Shown here piece after piece: positions 21,401-33,600 of a stretch of 64,000 nucleotides of DNA. Position 1 is the first letter of the stretch, and each line of letters starts with the position of its first letter. The stretch is from Rhyacichthys aspro (taxonomy: Eukaryota > Chordata > Actinopteri > Gobiiformes > Rhyacichthyidae): the NCBI GenBank assembly GCA_036850595.1, contig CM072148.1, positions 8,049,118 to 8,113,117 of the forward strand. Reading direction: 5' to 3'. The position numbers were made by a program, and so were the translations under genes. The notes under the pieces were generated by a model. It was not told the origin of the DNA. It saw only the letters and a program-made list of their open reading frames with translations, and ran no database searches.

Positions 21401-22120
21401 TTTTGTCTTAATAAGCGCCCCAGAGCACTGTAAATTGACTGAGACTCTACAACACAATTTGATTTTGAGGTCAGAGCAACATGAGGGCTGTGTGGGTGAT
21501 GTGATGCTGATTTAAATGTCCCCAGGATAAGGCTATTAGAGGCAGGCATAATCAAATCTGGGCACGAAGTGGAAATGAGGATCTTCTTAGAAAAGGTAGC
21601 ACAGAACAGACCTGGATAAATAGTCCTATAATGACTTCTAAATTGGTAATAATGAAAAGTGCAGTGATAATTACTGTCAACCATCAGGTGATAGAGCAGT
21701 TGTTACATTTAATTCTGATATATTTAATAAAACACTTTCAATGTGTACAATTCTAATCTATTCATTACTTTATACTTCAGATAAAAGGTCAGTAATTATG
21801 TACAAATGTGGTGGTGATTATGATGTCAATATCAACATCAATCCAAAATGTTTAAACAGTGTGCTCCATAAATATAATCCAGAGTCAAACTTTGGCATTT
21901 TTTTTGAGCTCTTTGAAAGAGCAGTAACATGTGTTTAAGTGGGACTAAAGTAAAAAAAAAAAAAAAGAAAAAAAAGAAAAGAAAAGGAGGAGGACAGGAG
22001 CAAATTCTGAATGAATGTGTTGATATAGCAAAGCCTTATATATACAGAGAGAGAGGATTAAAGTTCTAGCCAAAAAGTAGCCTCCAATGAAGTTTAGAGC
22101 TTACTTCATCTTTTAGCATT
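18466..22120. other. no gene seen
   Basis: Non-coding. A short poly-A run occurs near 18540 and an A-rich stretch near 21950-21985. Short open frames on both strands show no recognisable domain and no splice context. Confidence 0.5.
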
Positions 22121-22121
22121 T

Positions 22122-22140
22122 TATATATATATATATATAT
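22122..22140. repeat. (TA)n microsatellite, left part
   Basis: An uninterrupted TA run ends where the SINE copy begins. TA repeats resume beyond its poly-A tail. Confidence 0.8.
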
Positions 22141-22385
22141 TCTCTTCGGGATCTCCGGCTTCCTCCCACCGTCCAAAGACATGCATGTATAGGTGAATTG
22201 GTGACTCTAAAGTGCCCCTAGTGGATGAATGTGAGAGTGAATGGTTGTCTGTCAATGTACGTCTAAGTGTCAGCCCTGCGACGAACTGGCCACTGTCCAG
22301 GGTGTACCCTGCCTAAGGCCCAAAGCAGCTGGGATAGGCTCCAGCCACCCGCGACCCCACAAAGTGGGATAAGCGGTAGAAGATG
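22141..22385 (+). repeat. SINE copy, 5'-truncated
   Basis: It contains the common teleost SINE body: CTCCGGCTTCCTCCCACC, GTGACTCTAAAGTGCC, CCTGCGACGAACTGGC, GGGATAGGCTCCAGCC and GGATAAGCGGTAGAAGATG. Related copies lie at 8745-8820/10258-10335, 24076-24212 and 43183-43440. It is followed directly by a long poly-A tract, showing retroposition on the plus strand. The tRNA-like head is missing in this copy. Confidence 0.75.

Positions 22386-22457
<72 letters not shown>
22386..22457. repeat. poly-A followed by (TA)n
   Basis: About 37 A residues are followed by a TA run to 22457. This is the tail of the SINE insertion plus the right half of the TA target. Confidence 0.9.
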
Positions 22458-22459
<2 letters not shown>

Positions 22460-24075
22460 ATGCAACCCAACAACCACATCTAAACTACTAATGCATTGCC
22501 AATTTATACTTGCTTCCATTTTCTCCATTTCTGGTTTTCCTTTTGTCTTGTAAGAAGTCATGGCCAGTGCTAGAATAGCCATTTCGCATTATTCTCATAT
22601 CATCTGTCTTATATTTGCCATATTTGCAATGAAAACTTATCAATACTTCCGCGTCACATGATCACATCTGTTCTATTTCTACTAAAAAGGTTGGACACCC
22701 GGCTCTACCCTCTCCATTTATCAGCCGCTAACACCTCTGGCCTCCATCTGACACTGTGTAAATCTCTCTTAATTATGAGCCAGTGGCTGCGTTTATGGGC
22801 TAAGTCTCTGGAGATCTGCTCTGTGTACTCTGAGTGTCCTCCAAAAGCACAGGGACCCGGCAGCCGTGTTCTCACGCCACATGCACTCTGTGTCCAGCGG
22901 GTGTGTGTTTCAGCCAATAAAATTATCACGGATCCCCATAAAATATATTGTTTAACACAGCGCACATACACAGATACTAAGGCTTGTAAATCAGCGGGGA
23001 AAATCTGTTTGCAATTGACTGCATACACCACTAAGCATCACGCCCCTTCCACCCATTACAGATCTGTTTAACGGTTTAATGGCTTCCATCTAAATGAGAC
23101 TGTATTCAAATCACACTTTCTCAACAGTCCATGTAAAACCCCTTGTTTTTTAATCTGCTTTTTAATCAGCTCTCATTTTTTTTACTGTTCCTTTTATCAC
23201 TTCAGATAAAAATGTTGCTATGATTGATGGCCCCCAGTTTCATCCAGTTTCATTACATCAGATCAAATCAAATCAATGAGTGAACAATTTGTGATGAACA
23301 TTATTTAATAACCATGAAACACATAGGGAGAATCCCGGCCTGTACTATTCACTTTCATTTAAGCAGCCTTTTCGATGCACCCCTTTAGCCTTGGCCTCAA
23401 TACAAGATATTTGTCTTTTGGCCAAAATCAGCTCGAATCGGTCACTGTCCTAAACTGACCCACAGCAGACTGCAACTGTCCCCTGCAAATAAAGGCAAAC
23501 AAGGAAGGGGTTTAATGAAAGGAGAAACAGGTGATGTATTTTACGTTCAATATGGTTACGTGGCTTTATATTCAAACAGTCTTCACTATTTAGCCACATT
23601 TTAGTAAGAGTCTGGTTTCATTTGAAGGCTGGGTCTGCTACAGAAAAACAATGTCACAAAAGTGCCAACGTTATATATGAGATCCAAATTGTATTTTAAG
23701 CAGTATGTCAAAACTTGGCTAGGTTGCCATTTATTAGAACAAAGACTGGAGTTTTACCTGTGATAAACAATGGAACTCTTTCTACAAATTATAGTTTTTT
23801 TTATTTTTAGAGAGTACCCCTCTTGACAATGAGACGTGACCCAAGTTGTTTAGTCAGTATTATGTGTGCCCAAGTGCAGACCCTGTTCCCATCAGATGAG
23901 AAATAACACAAGGTAAGATGTATTTAGTTCTACAGTAGTCCTACGGCTGTTTCTTAGGTCATAACGTTGGCTTTGATTAAATTAAATGCTAGTGTAACTG
24001 TGCAAATGTTAGACAAATGACTTCTTCACATACTTCTCATTGAAGTTGTCATTTATTGAGATGATTTTGAGAGAG
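22458..24075. other. no gene seen
   Basis: Non-coding. Long antiparallel open frames at 22658-23071 (+) and 22705-23031 (-) overlap each other and have no recognisable domain. Confidence 0.5.
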
Positions 24076-24212
24076 GAGTGGTTAGCGCTTCTGCCTCACA
24101 GCCAAGAGGTCGTGGGTTTGGGCCTTTGTCATACACTGTAGCTCAACTGGTGACTCTAAAGTACCCCTCGTGAATGAATGTGAGTAGAAGATGAATGAAT
24201 GAATGAATGAGG
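24076..24212 (+). repeat. SINE copy with tRNA-like head and (TGAA)n tail
   Basis: The head GTGGTTAGCGC resembles a tRNA A box and GGTCGTGGGTTTGG a B box. The body GTGACTCTAAAGTACCCC is the shared SINE motif, followed by an internal deletion and a (TGAA)n tail at about 24191-24212. This copy shows that the family is tRNA-derived. Confidence 0.65.
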
Positions 24213-27092
24213 AGCAATAACTAAATAAATGACAATGGGCAGATCAAAAATTATTTACTGTAATAGTTGCTAATTGTTAAATAAATATGAATATTGCTTT
24301 TGGATATGAAGTCATGGTTTCAAACGTTTTCAAAAGCCATCCTTCAAGAGTTTGTAACATTGAACCTGATGTCAGAATCTGAAATAGAAGCCTCCACAAG
24401 ATATACGCTGTAATATTGAAGACATGACGTAAACAGCATGGAGTAAACAGTGTGAGTCCAGACTAAAAATAGCCAGCAGACGGGTTGCTGTCGTCCAATT
24501 TGAAGAGCACTAACGCGGTGTTGCCATAAAAATGAACTGCTGGCAGCCTGCAAACACCTGCCTCATGATGATGTGTATGAGCAGCACTACAGCCGAGAGT
24601 CATGATGGAGTGCGAGGGCTACCTCCGATACTCTTTCATTGGAGTCACAGCTGGCTTTCATGTTTGTATTCACCGAGAGACTTGTCTGGCACGCAACCAC
24701 CATGAATGTTAACGATGGAGTCCAATGAATTCCAACACGACTGGAGAGACTGCACAACATTGATATCACATTAAAGAGAGTCAAAACTGAAGTGAAAAGA
24801 TGAGATTCCATATTATTAGTGCTGTCTGGATAATAAATATGCATAGGCTCGGTCTTTCTCTGAATAAGATATCGCCTAAATAATCTTCAACACAGCCCTG
24901 GTCAAGCTGTTGGCCCTCCTCATGGACTGAAGTAGTCTTTTGATATATATCCAGCAAAGGAAAGTGTGTAGATACAGCTTCAAAAATGTTCCCGCTTTAT
25001 ACTGCCATATATCAAAACTCTGCCGTGTGATCTGAGAGGGGAGATTAGATTTGTCCTTCCAACTCCTTTTGTGCCTCAGGAAAGGAAGAATACTGCAACA
25101 GAAGATGAGAAAAGAAGCAAAAGGCATTATGGAAGAACAAATGAAAAAGTGGCTAAAGGTGTCACCAAAGAAGTTCTTTAAATGACAAACACAACAAGAG
25201 AGAGATCTTTCAGGCTGATACTTGGGTTTGTTTTTACTCACATCAAAATCAGCCTCATTTCCACTGGAGCAGCACGGTCTGGGTCCTGACGGCACTGGAC
25301 AAATTCTGTTACTAAAAAGAGTACAAAGCATCCCAAATAAGTGTACCGTACTACTTTAATAACCCCTGCACTTTTGGTTTCAGCAGTGTGGTACAGTTAC
25401 TGCAAACTTACAAAATGTTCTTTAAATGAAGCGTCTTGTTCTTGTGATAAGCCATTTTCCAAGGTAATGAATGTAACTTACTGAAAACAAAGCCACCATT
25501 TATTAGCAACAGTGGTTTCACGTTTAAGAGAAATTAATTTAAAAACATTGCATTCACAGTCTTTGTTTTGTTTTTGTTTTTTTTACTTCTGACCAGTAAA
25601 TGTGGAAAGCTGCACCAGTTTCACTCACAACACATCTCATTTGTGAAAGTTTGCCTCAAATATGATTTACGTGTCATATAGAAGCACAGTTTAAATAGCT
25701 CTGTGATGGCTCTTCGGCACACAGCATCGAATTAGAAAGTGCTCATGTGCTTTCAACCCAGAAGGTCAGAACGTTATGTTGATGTTACGAAATAAGTTCC
25801 TCATTTTAAATTCATTCCACGAACAAGTCAGATTCAAAGCCTTTATCTTCATCAAGGTTGGATCCTAAAAAATACATAAAAATAGCTTTGGCTTGCATAG
25901 CTGATTATAAGCATTACCTGACTAAATAAAACCCTTTCTACCTGCTCTAGATCACTCGTCAACTACTTATATAGATTGTGTACATCTGAAATCCAAACAG
26001 AAAGAATTTCCACATGAACGTGCATTTTATTCTGAACAATTAACAATGTCAAATAGGCTTTAAAGCTTGAAACACACAAAAAAAAACATTTGCAGTTTTA
26101 AAATACCTGCTGGCAATGAACAACATCTAATGCAATGTGTTTCCAACTTCTAAAGAAGAAAGCTACATCATATAATTCTCTTGACAGAGTGATGTAAGAT
26201 GACGGTTAAGAAAACTGTGCTAAAAAAGTAGATGTCCATGGGCGACAGAGGCTCGTGACAGAACACAACTAAAGTGAAGTCCATTGAGGCAGTGAGTATA
26301 TACATTTTACTGCCTGCACTCTCTTCTAACAAGTTCAAACTGCTTCTGCTTTGTAGAAGTCATTTCAGTCCGATCACTTTGCGCCACGTCAGTCTGACAA
26401 ACGGAAGCTCGCTATAAAAGAACTTCAAGACAACATCAAGCCACGCAGCCATTTGGGGCCTATTGAAATGCAGGTAAATCTGGCTTCAGGTAAATCTAAT
26501 GACATCCACCCACTTCAGCCCTCCGACAGGGATTTCTGCATTCACTCCCAATGATCTGTCATGGCTCTACAGATAAGCCCTATTCAAACCCACACTGATG
26601 TCTCACTGTCAGGCCGTTTCCCCTCAACATAATTACAGCCATGTCAAACAACGCCAGTCAAGTTGAAAAGAAAACGTTTAATACTTCTTCACAAATCTGT
26701 ACATTTCTTATGATCGTATTTGGAGAAATAAGACCAAGTTTACAGCATTTCACCAAATGCACTTGCTTTAAAAACCAATGTCCGAAATGGCTTCCCATCA
26801 GACCATTGATTCAGAAACTGCAATAGGGCACACAATGAGTACCGGAAAAAGATGAATATGGGAAGCTGTACATGTCAGAGCCTGTAATAAGTCACCCCTG
26901 CCTGTTTTTTAACGTATTACCTCAGGGTCAGTGCAGACATTAGATCAACTGTGAAAGCAGTGGTAATGCTGTTGTAAATGCTGCTGATTGTCCAGCGCTA
27001 ACATATTAGCAGTAGACATGAACAAAAACATGATTTAGACTGGACAGATGACAAGATGTCTAAACTAGAGCATAAGACAAGAGTATCTGAGC
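24213..27092. other. no gene seen
   Basis: Non-coding. A 151-codon minus-strand open frame at 24876-25331 has no recognisable domain and is Cys/Phe-rich without pattern. Not supported as a gene. Confidence 0.5.
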
Positions 27093-27100
27093 ATCTACAA

Positions 27101-27601
27101 CACACATGTCAAACTCAAGGCCCAGGGGCCAAATGTGGCCCTTTGCCATGTTTTATGTGGCCCTTCAATGCTTTTAGAAGGTGATATATTTGGCACTAGG
27201 TTTTAATTGGATTTGAACAGGTTTTATTTGGATTTGAACATGTTTTAGATGGAGTTGAATCAGATCTGCTAAAACCTGTTCAAATCCAACTAAAACCTGT
27301 TCAAATCCAAATAAAATCTGATCAAATCCAACTAAAACCTGTTTAAGTGCAACTATATCTTGTTTAAATCCAAATAAAATCCATTCAAATCCAACTAAAA
27401 CCTGTTCAGATCCAACTAAAACCAGTTTCCATGAAAGCAAAAAAGAAAAAAGTTAAAATTAACCTTTTAAAACTCAAATTAAGATGAAACTTTACATTCC
27501 AAATTTAATCAAAGCGTTTCAAGTGTCACAACTTTGGCCCCTGAGAGGATTCTTATAAATTCTTATTGTGGCCCCTCACTAGTTTGAGTTTGACACCCCT
27601 G
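27101..27601. mobile_element. hAT-like non-autonomous element with internal minisatellite
   Basis: The ends CACACATGTCAAACTCA and GAGTTTGACACCCCTG are inverted repeats. They are flanked by a perfect 8-bp target duplication, ATCTACAA (27093-27100 and 27602-27609). The interior at about 27200-27430 is a roughly 21-bp tandem array (CAAATCCAACTAAAACCTGT) that inverts partway: the first units are on one strand and later units on the other. No transposase. Same family as 12588-13032. Confidence 0.85.
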
Positions 27602-27609
27602 ATCTACAA

Positions 27610-30600
27610 CATTAAAGTGACAGACGGTGGCATCAAAATAAGGAGCGCCCCACAAACCTTGAACCTTAGAGCAGACATATATCTGTTGAGTGTCAATGTT
27701 TAACTGCACAAAACACCAACCTGTGAAGAGTGACAGCGGTCCTAAGCACTTCTGTCATTTCAAGTGCACTAAGAAACTAAGTAATAGTTTTAAAGTGAAT
27801 CACAACAGTGGCTGGTGTGGTTCATTGTTGTGTAGTTGTTTAGAGGAACTGTCATCAGATTTACAATAAAATCTCAGTTCAGCTGTGACTCTAGGATAAA
27901 CATCAATAACAGGGAACTCACTCTTGTTCTCTTTCAGTCCCTTCCAGCCATTTGCTTTTATCTGACATCTACACTAACAATAATAAACATGCTAATCAGC
28001 CGCTCTGAATGGATCCTGCCGAGGACTGACCGCGGATGTCTCAGTGGTCAGTGTCCTGTGGTCTCAGTGTTCACACAGGTCGCTTCACATAACCTTAAGC
28101 GTAGGACTGTGTTTTTGTTTTGTTTTTTCTTTTTTCATGGCTTGGTTTGGATTTAACACTACTCAAACTCCTCAACTCCTATTTTAAGAAACCCAGCAAT
28201 ACCAATATGAAATAATACTTGTAATGACCTGGGCCTTGTACTGTGAAGCTGTATTAAGGGTAAGGTAAGGTAAGGTAAGGTAAGGTAATGCTGGGATTAG
28301 CCCTGGGTTTTCTGTGACACAAAGCTGGTTCACTCTCTGCTGAGGTAGATCTTCATGGAAACTTAGATAAATGGAGCCCACTGGTAAATCACCTTCGAGA
28401 AACAAACTGCCAAGTGTCCCCAGAAGACACACACTGAGATCTTATCAAGATGGGACCTCTATAAATTCAACCTGGGTCAGCTTGGGTCAGTGTGTGTGAA
28501 GACAGGGAAGAGAGGACCATCGTGCTTTGGCACAAATCAACTGGCCTTAGTGTGGGTGCACGCAAAAACACACTTAAATACATTTCCTGACCAAAGCTTT
28601 ATCTTCTTTTTGTGCTCAGGTGATCACAAGAGAGACAGAAGAAAAAAGAGTACAACTTCTCTGGACTGACAGAAAAACAGAGACATTCCCTCCTGGATTC
28701 CTGTATATGTCATGGGAGTCCACCTGCTCCATGTGATGTGACAGGTAGAATGTGCCTCTTATCTACAGCTGTTTGTTTATGTCTCTTTTCAGGCAGAGGC
28801 ATGGTGTGTGTACTGCTTTACTGAACTTCAGTGCTATCCTTAAGTGGTAAAAAGAGATCAGTCAAAGTAAAACTAAAAATAGTACAGGTCGTTCATTGAA
28901 ATTCCACTTGGCAAAGCTCCAAGCTTAATGGATGTGTATAAGTGAAAGATCTCTCCCAAGAATCCATTTCATTTCTGCATCAGAAACTATAATGAAACAG
29001 CACTTTGTATAATAAGGTGTGCCTCGGTCAGCGAAGAACATGTGTGCCCGACATAAAAGCACACTCCAAACAATAAACTTTCAATTTCCTCCTGTTAGAA
29101 TAATGAGAGACTATTTCAAATGGGAACACTTTGGCCTTCTCTGACTCTGATTGAATCTTTAGCTGAGAGCTGTGATGGTATACAGCAAAAACACAAATCC
29201 TTGAAATATAGAACATACATAATTCAGACCAAGGCTCCTAGACGAGAGGAAGACTCATAACCACTGATAAGTGGAAAATGCACTTTATGTGAAAGAGTGC
29301 AGCAGAAGTAGAAGCCATTTTCTTTGACTTTGACATATTTGTTTGTTGTTGTGTTGCTCTTCCTCCATTTCTCTTCCTACACATCTTAAAACCTGAACAA
29401 TAAAAACTTGTTGCTCTTCATCTTTGAACACTTCATGAGCAACAGAATTGAAAATGTCAGTTTTGAGCGATGTGTCTGTTGCCCTCTCCACTCTGTACGA
29501 AAAACCTTTGACAAAGGTTACTTTTGATGTTTCTCCAAAGACCGTGAAGACCTCATACAGATTCTACAGACACATCAAACACTGGGGTGACTGCACGGTC
29601 AATTAATTCATTATTTTGCTGAAAATCCATGTGAAATATGTCTCAGGAACATTCATTTTATAGTTTGATGACAAATCTGAAAACAGATCCAGAAGAGCTT
29701 ACAATAAAATGCTCATTGGTGCAGAAGTTAAATGAATTATCATTACTCATAAAGACAGTCTCAAGAATGTCCAGTGGACATGATCAGGCACTAGCTCGTG
29801 GAAATACTCAGAGTTGTTTGTTATGCCAGGACAGTGTAGTTCTGTGCATGGAGAGGCTTCAACCCAACATGATAATGAGATCCACTCATATGGGGCTTTC
29901 CATTTCGGGGAATATGACATTGTATACATTTATTTACACCCATCTTTGACAGCACCGTGTCCACTCATGGGTCATTAAAGGTAACGGAGTAAGTAGATTT
30001 GTCACAGGCTAGACTCACATACAAACATCAGAGTCACCAGATGCATCTCCAGTCAGTTCATTCAGTTGAAATCCACCAGATTTAGGAGCAGAACATCCAC
30101 CAGACGCGAGGCCTCACCTGGGCTTGTGCCATCACTAATTGGACCCTGAAGGACAGGAAACATCTGGCGTGGTTCAACAAGTTGTGCCACTGGCCCAAGT
30201 TTCTCTAAAATTGCTTTGAGGAGCATCATGGGTGCTGCCAACCTGCCTTGACATCCTTCATTTTGTTTCTTAATGATAAAAGTTTAATTTAATTGAAATC
30301 ATCTGAATCACACTCTTTTTTCAAATCTAAAGTAAAACATTGTCCAAGTACCCACTTCTCACAGACACAGCTATCTTTTCTTCTAAATATTACCCTCAGC
30401 CTTCACCTTCTGCTGCGAGTGAAACTTAAATAAATGATGTGGAGGTGTCCATTGATATTCCATAAACTCCATTGCTGCAGGGGCAAAGTATTCCTCAAGC
30501 CCCACATGCATGCTGATCAAGTTTGGGGAACGGCAGAAGAAAAACCCAGAATGATATTACCCCTCTTTTGTGCAACGTAAAGTCTATGACAGAGTTTGAT

Positions 30601-33600
30601 TTAAATTCCAAAACATACACAATAAACAAACAATTGTGTGAAGCTTGTGAAAACACCTGTGCCTACAGTGAAGTCTGAAACTGAGTCACAGCTGAATATT
30701 GTCAAAAGCTTTCATTCAATCCTTTGTTTTTTAGCCTTATGAATATTTTCCCCGGAAAGGCTTAAAATATCCTGCCTGATCCGGCTTGACAAGAATAACA
30801 CCTCCAAATGTCACACATCAATGTCCCACACTGTCTAAATTTGAACTACATTTGCTAATTTTGTCAGTAAGCAAGGGTCGGTGGCCATTCATTTGACATA
30901 TTTAATGAAAATTGAAAGTGCTACACGCTTTATTCTTTTTTTATTCATTTTTGTGTAGTTTATACTCCCAAAAAACAAATTTAGCAGGTCAAGAATCTGA
31001 GTAAAAGACAGGCCAGATGTTTAAAGTAGGAGAAGTTTATTAAGCATCAAAACGGGAGACGGACACAGTTGAGCTCTCCACACAGTGTAATAGTATTGAA
31101 CGTTCAAGTCTGGCTAAGCTTCCACAGTGAGAGGTTTATAAAGCTCTGTACTGTGTCATTACAAATGTACAGTAGCATGCAGCAATGTCATATATTACAT
31201 ACATATATAAGGATGTCTATGATCCGTTAGACCAGATCAGGTGTTTGAGCAGCAGCCCAACAGGAACAAACCACTCAATATCTGGGCCAGAACATAGCAC
31301 ACACGACCAAATATTCTCCAACGCTCTACTGAGTCCTTCTGGGAGCTGAGGTGAGCAGCTGCAGTCAAACACACATCATTAACTCAGAAACTGCTATATT
31401 GCTTAAATTCTAATGAAGGAGGTTTCACAGAAGAGAGCTGAGAAAATGGTGTTTAGAATGTCTTCTTACAATGTCACTATTGGCTCATGGTTTTTATTCA
31501 CATTTTTACTTCTATTTGAGAATAATAGAAACCCCAAATACATTTCTGGAGGAGTCATTTTACTGGAATATCATCTGTACAAAAATGTAATAAAAAAATA
31601 AAGAATCTTCCTGAAACCACAAAGACAATGTCTAAATTAGAGTTCCATGAAACCCATTTAAAAAAAAAAAGATTATTCTACATGGAGGCTGTAATGCAAC
31701 AGAATATGATTATGTTTTCCAAAATAATAAATTTATGCAAATTACTGAACAACTGGGTGCTTTTTGTTATGAATTGTGTTGGGCTTGTCAGCGTGCATGA
31801 GCCACATGTCGAAGTGATGACACAGTGCCTTTAGAGGGACTATTAGTGCTGTTCAGAGCCACTTTCAGAGTTCAGATAAGGTTTATGGTGGTAGGTGAGC
31901 TGTAGCCTGAGGCAGCACTGCTGAAAATCAACTGCTCAACAAAGCTGTCACTTACTAAGGAGTTATTTGTTTGCACTAACGTCAGTGTTCAGTGTTCATT
32001 CAGGTGTATGTGACACAGCTACCCCTCCAGAATGAGCAGATGCAGGTTCAGGACGGGCAGTCGGCCTGTAGCGTCAGAGCCAGTGTCCACCAGGAGCTGG
32101 TCAAGTAACTGTATTTCAGCCACTAGTTCATGTATAGATTATGTCACGAGGAGTGTAACAAATCTGTTGAAAGTTTCCAAACCTTCCTTTGACAACACTT
32201 GCAGGACACATTGTACTAATTCAAATAAGTAGAGAAGAACACAAAATGGAAAAGTACTGTGTAATGTGCAAAAAGTCTGAAAAAACAATTCGACTCAGTT
32301 CATATTCACAAACGAAACCTATTAAACTAAAGATAATTCCATTGTTCTATTAAACAAACTCCCAAATGAGACCAATTATTAACTTGTGGTTATAATTGAA
32401 ACAGTTTATAAGAAGGAAATATGTGTTACTACAGGCCCACAGCTAGACAACTGCCACAGAGAGAGCCAATGAGTCAACCCAGCCGTGAAACTACTGCTGT
32501 ATGGACTTTATTTAGTGACTGCCCGAGGAGGACTTAGATCCACATGGTTGTGTTTTTCTTTTGCTTTTTCTTCTAATACTGACATGGATTACAATGGCAA
32601 TCTAAACCCAGGGCTTTTCTTTATCCGTCCATATGAGCTTTGACTTGTGCCAACTCTTGGGCAAACCCGAAGGAAGACACTCACGCCGAGGCAGATTCAA
32701 GAAGAAGTTGGATTTAAAGAGTGTTTTGTCCAGAAGCCAAATCAGAGCTCTAACTGTTGGCAGAAAGACTACTTCTGTTGGATGAGTCTGGCTTTGTGCC
32801 ATTGTGCAAATCAGAGACACAGACTGTGTTGTATGTAAAACATGCTGCAGTCTTACAGCGAGTTCAAAGGACAGCATGGACTTTGGCGCTCGATTCATAT
32901 TGTTGGAAATCTGTCCACTATACGCTGAGAATATGCAGTTATTGGTATCTGTTTTCATGGAATAAAAGGAGCTAACTGATTAAAACGTTTAAATTTAAAA
33001 AATGAATAAAACATCGAGGGAGCCAAGATGCAACAGTGACCTTAAGCACTGAGAGGTGACAGAAGCAGTGGGACTCGGCATCATCCCGTTCCACTCTAAA
33101 CATGTCTGAGATGAATCCCGTTGCTGTGGGAACATTCCTGGGATATCATCAAGGGGAGCTTTCTCCTTCCGGCTACACACTCTAGTGTCAGCCAACTTGA
33201 CAAAGATCCCTGGAGTGTTAGTCTCCAGCAACGCGTGAAAAAACTGCAGCTACATCTCCTCTTTATTTCATACATTTGGTTTCATATAAAGACGATGCAG
33301 TGTATCTCCTGCCCTCTATCTGCTATATCTACAATTATTTGTTTATGGGAGTGAAACCTGAGTGTGACCGTCAACAACTAGCTGAGATGGTGATACAAGT
33401 TGCACAAAATGTATTCATATTATGTGTGTCAGCCCATATGACTTTTTTAGCTGCTGCCTCTGCTAGCAGCACCACCCTCGACTTGTCAACACATCGTCTA
33501 CTGTGGTTCTTTCATTCATGATCTCAGACGTGTAGCCACACTTTCTGTTGACAGTTCTGTTTATACACGCAGCACATGTCAGGAGAATATCTGCAGGACT

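Noticed and set aside
22263..22479. Frames with long Phe and Ile-Tyr runs
   Set aside because: Translation of the poly-A and TA tracts. Not coding.
24876..25331. A 151-codon minus-strand open frame
   Set aside because: No recognisable domain, no repeat or splice context. A single frame of this length in 46 kb is plausible by chance.
27174..27440. An 88-codon heptad-like frame with repeated L-V-G-F-x-Q-x-L, resembling a coiled coil
   Set aside because: It is the translation of the tandem units inside the hAT-like element.
32602..32958. Overlapping open frames on both strands, considered as a conserved exon cluster
   Set aside because: No recognisable protein similarity and no acceptor/donor pairs in matching phase.
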